Source: Nitrosomonas sp. Nm84
Lineage (GTDB): Bacteria; Pseudomonadota; Gammaproteobacteria; Burkholderiales; Nitrosomonadaceae
Assembly (NCBI RefSeq): GCF_003201565.1
Contig: NZ_QJJP01000003.1
Span: 126,699 to 190,698 of the forward strand
Direction: 5' to 3'
DNA length: 64,000 nucleotides
In this document: piece after piece, positions 57,450 through 64,000 of the stretch
Numbering within the stretch: position 1 is the stretch's first letter
How the letters are laid out: each line of letters begins with the position of its first letter
Position numbers and translations under genes: made by a program
Notes under the pieces: model-generated
Databases searched by the model: none
Told to the model about the DNA's origin: nothing
The model's input: only the letters and a program-made list of their open reading frames with translations

Positions 57450-60400
57450 GTGACGAAAAAAAAATCCAAACAGATTCATCAACCACCTCAAGTCAAATCC
57501 AATCACGGACTTGGGGTTCTGTGGCAATTAGAACCTCGCATGATGTTCGATGGTGCAGCCGTGAGTACTGCGATAGATGTAGTAGAACAAATATTATTTG
57601 ACTCAATGAATCAACAAACGAGTCAAAACAATTCTGCTGATCATTCAACACTATCAAGTTTAACTCCAATCGACACCAGAATTCTTGATGCTGAAGGAGA
57701 TCATCAGAAAACTCCAGTAATTCAATTAGAAAACGAACTGGAAAAATCGTTAACGAATTATGAGCCTCCAACCGGGCCCGCCAACGAGATTATTTTCGTT
57801 GATACCCGTGTTGAAAATTATGAAACGCTTCTAGCCGAAATCGACCCGAACATACAGGTAGTCTTGCTCAACAGTCAAAAAGATGGCGTCAAACAAATGG
57901 CTGATTATTTGACACAACACCAATCAGTAGAAGCGATTCATATCATTTCTCACGGTAGTTCCGGATCTCTGCAGTTAGGAACAGGATCGCTAACATTCAA
58001 TTCCATGACGCAACAGTACGCTGCAGAAATGGCTGTGATCAAACAAGCGTTATCCGAACAAGCAGATATCCTGATCTATGGTTGCGATTTTGCTGAAGGA
58101 CAAGCCGGTCAGGACGCCGCCACGTTGCTCAGTCAATTAACCGGGGCCGATGTCGCGGCCAGCACCGACGACACGGGGTATGCCGGACTGGGTGGCGATT
58201 GGGATCTCGAGCTGCAAACAGGAACCATTAAAACGCATTTAGCCATCAATTACGACGTTCAGGCCGATTGGGATGGGCTACTGAGCCTTACTGCCAGTGG
58301 GGGTGAGACCAGGGTCAATACGACGACTACCGGTACGCAAACGCACAATTTCTTTGGCAACGACTACACCCCTGACAGTGTGGCTATGGACGCCAACGGT
58401 AACTTTGTGTCGGTCTGGGAAAGCGCGGGCGACATCTATGGTCAGCGGTACAACAGCGCCGGCACGGCGCAGGGTAGCGAGTTCGTCATTGCCAACAATG
58501 CGGCGAACGAAGGGTTAGCCAATGTCACCATGAATTCAAGTGGCGCTTTTGTGGTGACTTGGGAGCGCGGTCTGGGGACCGCCGACATCGACATCTATGC
58601 TCGTATCTATAATTCATCCGGCACGGCAGTCGGTAGCGAGTTTCTGGTGAACGAAACCACGATCTATGATCAATCCAATGCCAAAGTGGCGATGGATGCC
58701 AGTGGCAACTTCGTAGTGGCGTGGGAAAGCAACACAGAGGCCGGTGGAACCTACTACGACGATATCTACGCCCAGCGATACGATTCCTCCGGGACCAAGC
58801 TCGGCGCAAATTTTCTGCTCAACACCACGACGGTGGGTGACCAAGAGCAGGTCGACATCACGATGGACTCTGCAGGCAACTTCGTGACCGTATGGGCAGG
58901 CGAACGAACCGCCGGTAGCAGCGTGTACAGCATTTACGGGCAACGGTATAACGCATCCGGTGTGGCGCAGGGCGGAGAGTTTCTGGTCAATGCAGTCGCC
59001 AGTAACAACGATCAACATGCTTCGGTCGCCATGAACGACAGCGGCAACTTTGTCGTGACATGGAACAGAAAGAGCGGAAGCGACTCCGATATTCAAGCCC
59101 AACGGTTCGACAGTTCCGGCGTTGCGCAAGGCAGTGCGATTTCCGTCACCAATACCCCATCCTATTGGCAGGATATCGCCAGTGTTGCAATGGGCGGGGG
59201 AGGCAATTTTGTCGTTTCTTGGTCGAGCGACCTTCAGGACGGGAGCGGTTGGGGCGTCTATACGAGACAATACGATTCGACGGGAACAGCTCTGACGACT
59301 GAGAGCCGAGTCTCGACAACCACGGCGAACGACCAAGATCACTCTAGTATCGCCTATCAGAACGGGAAGGTCGTTGTGACCTGGTCAGGTAACGGCACTG
59401 GGGATAGCACAGGCATTTTTATGCAGCGCTACGATGCAGCTGGTGGGAACGCCGCACCGACAATTACCAGCAACGGGGGCGGACTCACGGCTGCCGTCAG
59501 CATCGCGGAAAATACGACCACCGTCACCGCCGTGACGGCGACGGATGCTGATGTCGGTGCGACCCGTACCTACTCGATCAGCGGCGGTGCCGACGCCGCC
59601 AAGTTCACCATCAACAGCAGTACCGGCGCATTGAGCTTCATCACCGCACCCAACTACGAATCGCCGACCGATACTGGGGGGAACAACGTCTACGATGTAC
59701 TGGTGACGGTGAAAGATAACAATGGCGGAGCGGATAGCCAATCCATTGCCGTGACCGTGACGGGGATCAACGAGGCGCCCATCAACGCGGTCCCAGGCGC
59801 ACAGACGACCAATGAAGACACAAACCTCGTCTTTTCTTCCGGTAACGGCAATCAAATCAGTATCCAAGATCCTGAAGGGAGCGGCAGCGCGTTTGAAGTC
59901 ACCGCCTCCGTGACCAACGGCACGCTCACGCTGGCGGGCACGTCAGGCCTGACATTTGTGACTGGTGACGGCACCACCGACAGTACCATGACGTTTCGCG
60001 GAACAGTCGCGAATATTAATACTGCTCTCAACGGTCTCAGCTACAACCCAACGGCCAACTACAACGGGAGTGCTACCCTGACACTTGCGTCCGTGGACAA
60101 CACTCTCGTGTCGCTGAATATCGATGCCAATCTCCAAGCTCACTACACTTTCGATGGCACGACGAATGACATGGCCTCCGGTACAGCGCAGAACGGCACG
60201 CTGATGAACGGGGCGACGTATGTGACTGACGGTACCCGTGGACAAGTCCTGAGTCTCGACGGCGTGAACGATTACGTCACGATCGCTGGAACATTCTCAA
60301 ACCCAAGCGAAATCACGATCGGAGGGTGGGTGAATCTTGGATTCGGTACGGGACGGAAAGAATTTATTTCGCTCGATAATCGGGTCCATATTGCGCTTGA

Positions 60401-63400
60401 TGACACGTCCGGGGTGAAGGGAAGTGTCCAGATCGGGGCCAATTCTTGGATTGATCTAAATTCCAATCAGTTCGTGGCCGGCACCGGTTGGCACCACATC
60501 ATGTATTCCTACAGTGACAGCGGGAACGTCCACAGCCTCTATATCGATGGCGCCCTTGTTGCCTCAGCGACCATCAACAGTTCCATCGACTGGACCTCTC
60601 TGCCCGCGCCGACGAACCAGACGAACATTGGCCGCCATCCCACTACTGGCGGAAACTTCCTCAACGGACTGGTCGACGATGCCCGGATCTACAACCGCGT
60701 GTTGAGTGCGGGAGAAGTGGCTGCCCTTGCGACCGATCTGAACCTGAAAGACACCGACACGGTGGCGATTACGGTCAACTCAGTCAATGATGCACCCACG
60801 GACATTGTCTTCGGTCAGGAGTCCACTGCGGAGCAAGTGGTCAACACCTACACGAACTCCTACCAGATGTCCTCATCCATTGCTCCGCTGCCGAGTGGTG
60901 GCTGGGTGACAGTGTGGATATCGGGGGGAGGGCAAGACGGCAGTGGTTCTGGCGTATACGGGCAGCGGTTTGATGCCGACGGTAACAAAGTGGGCACGGA
61001 ATTCCTTGTCAATCAGCGAACCACCGATGACCAGTACGGCCAGGTAGTGTCAGCCTTCAGCGACGGTCGGTATGTGGTGACCTGGGTGGATCAGAACGCC
61101 GGAGTTCGGGCATGGATCATGGCGCGCGTCTTCAATGCAGACGGGACGGCGGCCACGGCGGAGTTTCAGGTCAGTCCTGGAACAGACGGGAACAACCAAG
61201 GTTACTACCCCACTGTTCAAGTGTTGGATAGCAACCGCTTCGTGGTGGTGTGGAGCAACGAAGCCGGGGCTGATAACTGGTCGCAGGCCGGACGCATTTA
61301 CAACAGCGCCGGCGTCCTGCAGGGCGCGCAGTTCAGTATCGGTACGCAAACCGCTACCGGCATCTGGAACAGCATCAACCGCATCGACCGGTTGGCCGAC
61401 GGGGGCTTTGCGGTTACCTGGCGATACGACAGTAGCAGCGCACAACTGCGCTTGTTCAACAGCGACGGCAGTGCCCGTACAGCCGCCATTGCTCTTCCAG
61501 GCAATGATGTGGCGGATGTGGCCGTGCTGCGTAACGGCAATGTAGCTGTGGCGTACGCGGATGGAGGCGATATCAACGCCGTCATTTACAATGCCAGCGG
61601 CGTGTTGCAGGTGGGCGAGTTTAACGTCAACGCCGGTGCCACCAGCGGCACCCAAAGTCAGCCGCGTATTACCGCTTCCGACGACGGCTTCGTCGTCGCG
61701 TGGAACAGCGACACCGGCGACGGCAGCAGTCTCGGTGTTTTCGCGCAGCGTTTCACCGCGAGCGGCAGCTCAGTGGGCGGCGTGGTCCAGGTTAACACTA
61801 CCACGGTCGGCGCTCAGTTTGAGGTGGATTTGATCCAAACCTCCACCGGCCAGGTACGCGTTGTGTGGTCGTCACAGAACCTGGACGGCAGCGAATACGG
61901 CGTCGCCTCTCGTGTGCTGGGCACGCCCGGTGCCACGGTGGCCGAGAACGCCGCCAACGGCACCTGGGTCGCCGACGCGTTAGGCTTCAGGGATGTCGAT
62001 TCCACCAGCGGCACGTACAGCCTGGTGAATAGCGCCGGTGGACGTTTTGCCATTAACAGCAGCACCGGCGAAATTACGGTGGCCAATGGAGCGCTGCTGG
62101 ACTACGAAGCGGCTACCAGCCATAGCGTGACCGTCAGAGTCACCGATTCCGGCGGGATGACCTATGATGAAACCTTCACCATCAATCTGACTAATGTCAA
62201 CGAGGCTCCTACCGGAACTGATGCCACCGTCACGATCAACGAAGACACCTCCCGTACAGTGACCGCGGCAAACTTCGGTTTTAGCGATGTCGATGCGGGC
62301 GATAGTTTGAGCGCCGTGCGTATCGACACATTGCCCGGTGCCGGAAGCCTCACGCTCTCGGGTGTCGCGGTGACAGCAGGACAAGTCGTCTCGCTCGCCA
62401 ATATTACAGCGGGCAACTTGGTCTTTACGCCTGTAGCCAATGCAAACGGAACGGGATATGCCAGTTTCACATTCTCTGTCCGTGACAGCAACAACACCTA
62501 TGATGCTGCATCCAATACCCTTACGTTCAATATCACGGCTGTCAATGATGCGCCGATCATTTCCACCGGCAATCTGGTTGCCGACGGGTCGTTTGAACGC
62601 GGGGGGGCTGCGTGGAGATCCAATTCCGTGCTCGAAGTGAGTAACTCCCTTGGCAACTATGGAATAGCGGCTCCCCCGGATGGAGGCTACTTCATCGAGG
62701 TGGAAGGGTGGACTCATTCCGGAGTTCCCTCCTGGATTGAACAGACGATTTCGACGGTGGCAGGCAAAACCTATCAATTTACTGTGGCTGCGGTGACACG
62801 GAACGATGTTAATGTCAGTGATAAGGGGATTTTGTCTATCGATGGCACACAAGTACTGGCGTTTACGACCGGTTCCACGTGGTCTGACTTTACAAAGAGC
62901 TTTGTTGCCACATCGAGTTCTACCACGATTCGTATTACATCAGATGGCTCGGCATCGGGATACACGAATCCCGGTGATGGTGTAGGACTCATTGTGGACA
63001 ACGTTCGTGTCGTGGAAAACTCTCCGGTGACGTTTGTTGAAAATGGTTCAGCGGTTGTGTTGACCTCGACAGGGAGTGTCTTTGATACCGAACTTTCAGC
63101 GGCGAACTCCTTCAGCGGTGCGACCCTCATGTTGGCGCGTAACGGCGGAGCCAATACCGAGGATGTATTTTCCGCCACCGGCACACTAAGCCTGAGTGGC
63201 GGAAACGTCGTGGTGAGCGGCACGACGATAGGTACCTATACGAACAGCGGCGGCTCGCTGGCCTTCACCTTCAACAGCAACGCCACCAATGTGTTGGTCA
63301 ACTCGGCGATACGGCAGATCGCGTACAGTAATTCCAGTGATAATCCACCTTCGTCCATACCAATCAATTGGACCTTCAACGACAACAACAGCGGGGCCCA

Positions 63401-64000
63401 AGGGAGCGGCGGCGCCTTACAAGCCACCGGCAGTACGACGGTCTATATTACTGCCGTCAATGATGCACCGACGGACCTGGCCCTATCGGCGAACACGGTG
63501 GCCGAGAATGCCGCCAATGGTACTTCGGTGGGTACGGTCAGTACCACCGATCCCGATAACGGTGATACCCAAAGCTATAGCCTGACCGACACTGCCGGTG
63601 GACGTTTTGCCATTAACGGCAGCACCGGCGAAATTACGGTGGCCAATGGAGCGCTGCTGGACTACGAAGCGGCCACCAGCCATAGCGTGACCGTCAGAGT
63701 CACTGATTCCGGCGGGTTGACCTATGATGAAACCTTCACCATCAATCTGACTAACATCAACGAGGCTCCCACCGGAGCCGATGCCATCGTCACGATCAAC
63801 GAAGACACCTCCCATACGGCGACCGCGGCAAACTTCGGTTTTAGCGATGTCGATGCGGGCGATAGTTTGAGCGCCGTGCGCATCGACACATTGCCCGGTG
63901 CCGGTAGCCTCACGCTCTCGGGTGTCGCGGTGACGGCGGGACAAATCGTCTCGCTCGCCGATATTACAGCGGGTAACTTGGTCTTTACTCCCGTGGCTGG
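57450..64000 (+). CDS. Giant surface protein, LEPR-FDGAA/DUF4347/cadherin type (5' part)
   Basis: An uninterrupted frame runs from GTG 57450 past the window end (more than 2,180 codons); TAA at 57414 blocks any earlier start. Layout: LEPRMMFDGAAV (27-38), DUF4347 domain (about 113-270, EIIFVDTR, IHIISHGSSGSLQLG, ILIYGCDFAEG), first propeller-like block (284-663, units with GNFVVTWE and YGQRYNSAG), cadherin-like (667-775), tandem-95-like (775-887), LamG-like (890-1097, HYTFDGTTNDMASG), second propeller-like block (1127-1480), cadherin-like (1487-1583), VCBS-like, DUF642-like (about 1703-1853, NLVADGSFERGG), a further repeat module, then cadherin-like again. These are features of giant type I secreted adhesins. 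No signal peptide. Function: likely cell-surface adhesion. Confidence 0.88.
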   Translation, partial: MTKKKSKQIHQPPQVKSNHGLGVLWQLEPRMMFDGAAVSTAIDVVEQILFDSMNQQTSQNNSADHSTLSSLTPIDTRILDAEGDHQKTPVIQLENELEKSLTNYEPPTGPANEIIFVDTRVENYETLLAEIDPNIQVVLLNSQKDGVKQMADYLTQHQSVEAIHIISHGSSGSLQLGTGSLTFNSMTQQYAAEMAVIKQALSEQADILIYGCDFAEGQAGQDAATLLSQLTGADVAASTDDTGYAGLGGDWDLELQTGTIKTHLAINYDVQADWDGLLSLTASGGETRVNTTTTGTQTHNFFGNDYTPDSVAMDANGNFVSVWESAGDIYGQRYNSAGTAQGSEFVIANNAANEGLANVTMNSSGAFVVTWERGLGTADIDIYARIYNSSGTAVGSEFLVNETTIYDQSNAKVAMDASGNFVVAWESNTEAGGTYYDDIYAQRYDSSGTKLGANFLLNTTTVGDQEQVDITMDSAGNFVTVWAGERTAGSSVYSIYGQRYNASGVAQGGEFLVNAVASNNDQHASVAMNDSGNFVVTWNRKSGSDSDIQAQRFDSSGVAQGSAISVTNTPSYWQDIASVAMGGGGNFVVSWSSDLQDGSGWGVYTRQYDSTGTALTTESRVSTTTANDQDHSSIAYQNGKVVVTWSGNGTGDSTGIFMQRYDAAGGNAAPTITSNGGGLTAAVSIAENTTTVTAVTATDADVGATRTYSISGGADAAKFTINSSTGALSFITAPNYESPTDTGGNNVYDVLVTVKDNNGGADSQSIAVTVTGINEAPINAVPGAQTTNEDTNLVFSSGNGNQISIQDPEGSGSAFEVTASVTNGTLTLAGTSGLTFVTGDGTTDSTMTFRGTVANINTALNGLSYNPTANYNGSATLTLASVDNTLVSLNIDANLQAHYTFDGTTNDMASGTAQNGTLMNGATYVTDGTRGQVLSLDGVNDYVTIAGTFSNPSEITIGGWVNLGFGTGRKEFISLDNRVHIALDDTSGVKGSVQIGANSWIDLNSNQFVAGTGWHHIMYSYSDSGNVHSLYIDGALVASATINSSIDWTSLPAPTNQTNIGRHPTTGGNFLNGLVDDARIYNRVLSAGEVAALATDLNLKDTDTVAITVNSVNDAPTDIVFGQESTAEQVVNTYTNSYQMSSSIAPLPSGGWVTVWISGGGQDGSGSGVYGQRFDADGNKVGTEFLVNQRTTDDQYGQVVSAFSDGRYVVTWVDQNAGVRAWIMARVFNADGTAATAEFQVSPGTDGNNQGYYPTVQVLDSNRFVVVWSNEAGADNWSQAGRIYNSAGVLQGAQFSIGTQTATGIWNSINRIDRLADGGFAVTWRYDSSSAQLRLFNSDGSARTAAIALPGNDVADVAVLRNGNVAVAYADGGDINAVIYNASGVLQVGEFNVNAGATSGTQSQPRITASDDGFVVAWNSDTGDGSSLGVFAQRFTASGSSVGGVVQVNTTTVGAQFEVDLIQTSTGQVRVVWSSQNLDGSEYGVASRVLGTPGATVAENAANGTWVADALGFRDVDSTSGTYSLVNSAGGRFAINSSTGEITVANGALLDYEAATSHSVTVRVTDSGGMTYDETFTINLTNVNEAPTGTDATVTINEDTSRTVTAANFGFSDVDAGDSLSAVRIDTLPGAGSLTLSGVAVTAGQVVSLANITAGNLVFTPVANANGTGYASFTFSVRDSNNTYDAASNTLTFNITAVNDAPIISTGNLVADGSFERGGAAWRSNSVLEVSNSLGNYGIAAPPDGGYFIEVEGWTHSGVPSWIEQTISTVAGKTYQFTVAAVTRNDVNVSDKGILSIDGTQVLAFTTGSTWSDFTKSFVATSSSTTIRITSDGSASGYTNPGDGVGLIVDNVRVVENSPVTFVENGSAVVLTSTGSVFDTELSAANSFSGATLMLARNGGANTEDVFSATGTLSLSGGNVVVSGTTIGTYTNSGGSLAFTFNSNATNVLVNSAIRQIAYSNSSDNPPSSIPINWTFNDNNSGAQGSGGALQATGSTTVYITAVNDAPTDLALSANTVAENAANGTSVGTVSTTDPDNGDTQSYSLTDTAGGRFAINGSTGEITVANGALLDYEAATSHSVTVRVTDSGGLTYDETFTINLTNINEAPTGADAIVTINEDTSHTATAANFGFSDVDAGDSLSAVRIDTLPGAGSLTLSGVAVTAGQIVSLADITAGNLVFTPVA
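62037..64000 (+). repeat. Direct repeat with a 1,560-bp period in the giant gene
   Basis: The ~404 bp from 62037 (GGTGGACGTTTTGCCATTAA, and on) recur from 63597 with the same 1,560-bp offset and only scattered base changes up to the window end. 1,560 bp is 520 codons, so the duplication keeps frame. It covers one cadherin-like and one VCBS-like module. Confidence 0.9.

Noticed and set aside
58525..63944. Several minus-strand frames of 100-290 codons opposite the giant gene
   Set aside because: They lie fully inside one uninterrupted plus-strand coding frame with clear domains and are a result of its high G+C codon use.

Overview
The window reads as chromosome of an autotrophic betaproteobacterium, most probably an ammonia oxidiser of the Nitrosomonas group. 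This is inference from gene content: phosphoribulokinase of the Calvin cycle, a fused CysNC, a BPSS1780-type membrane protein, a TIGR04073 exosortase-associated protein, a DUF2782-thrB neighbourhood, many small degraded mobile pieces and moderate G+C. No rRNA or amo/hao gene is present to settle the genus.

Positions 1-45,300 are mostly housekeeping. A ParDE-type toxin-antitoxin pair opens the window, followed by a monooxygenase/iron alcohol dehydrogenase pair, a DUF2130 coiled-coil protein, a PRMT-like methyltransferase, dnaE and acnA. On the minus strand follow sulfate activation (cysD-cysNC), a DHH protein, galE and galU. Then come an alginate-export-type porin, a membrane-anchored TAXI-like binding protein, hemW with a YbbAP-type ABC exporter divergent from tesA, rluC, rne, polA, a LOG protein, DUF2782, thrB, a BPSS1780 protein, uvrD and prk, and finally a run of small envelope proteins (42.6-44.8 kb). 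Between these lie relics: two antitoxin remnants, a truncated FNT channel gene, and five or more copies of a ~148-bp MITE-like repeat bounded by CTAG that sit at gene ends.

Positions 45,300-55,200 form the most unusual region. An intact tRNA-Lys(UUU) gene is followed by two truncated copies of its 3' half (51,794 and 54,946). All three are followed by the same terminator and about 150-180 bp of homologous sequence, and the two truncated copies are preceded by a similar short tail. This delimits two tandem integrase-less islands. Island A holds an IS3 relic, a 1,564-residue Calx-beta protein with six 372-bp repeats, and an outer-membrane beta-barrel. Island B holds a lipoprotein, a decayed IS3 element and a VOC protein. 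A third unit may start at 54,993.

From 55,246 to the end are a YjdM/PhnA zinc-ribbon protein, a TolC-family lipoprotein and the start of a giant surface protein (GTG at 57,450, still open at 64,000). That protein has an LEPR-FDGAA N-terminal motif, a DUF4347 domain, two blocks of beta-propeller-like repeats, cadherin-like domains, a LamG-like domain and a DUF642-like domain. TolC next to this protein suggests type I secretion. Base composition rises sharply inside the giant gene just after the DUF4347 domain, so the repeat part looks acquired or recombined.
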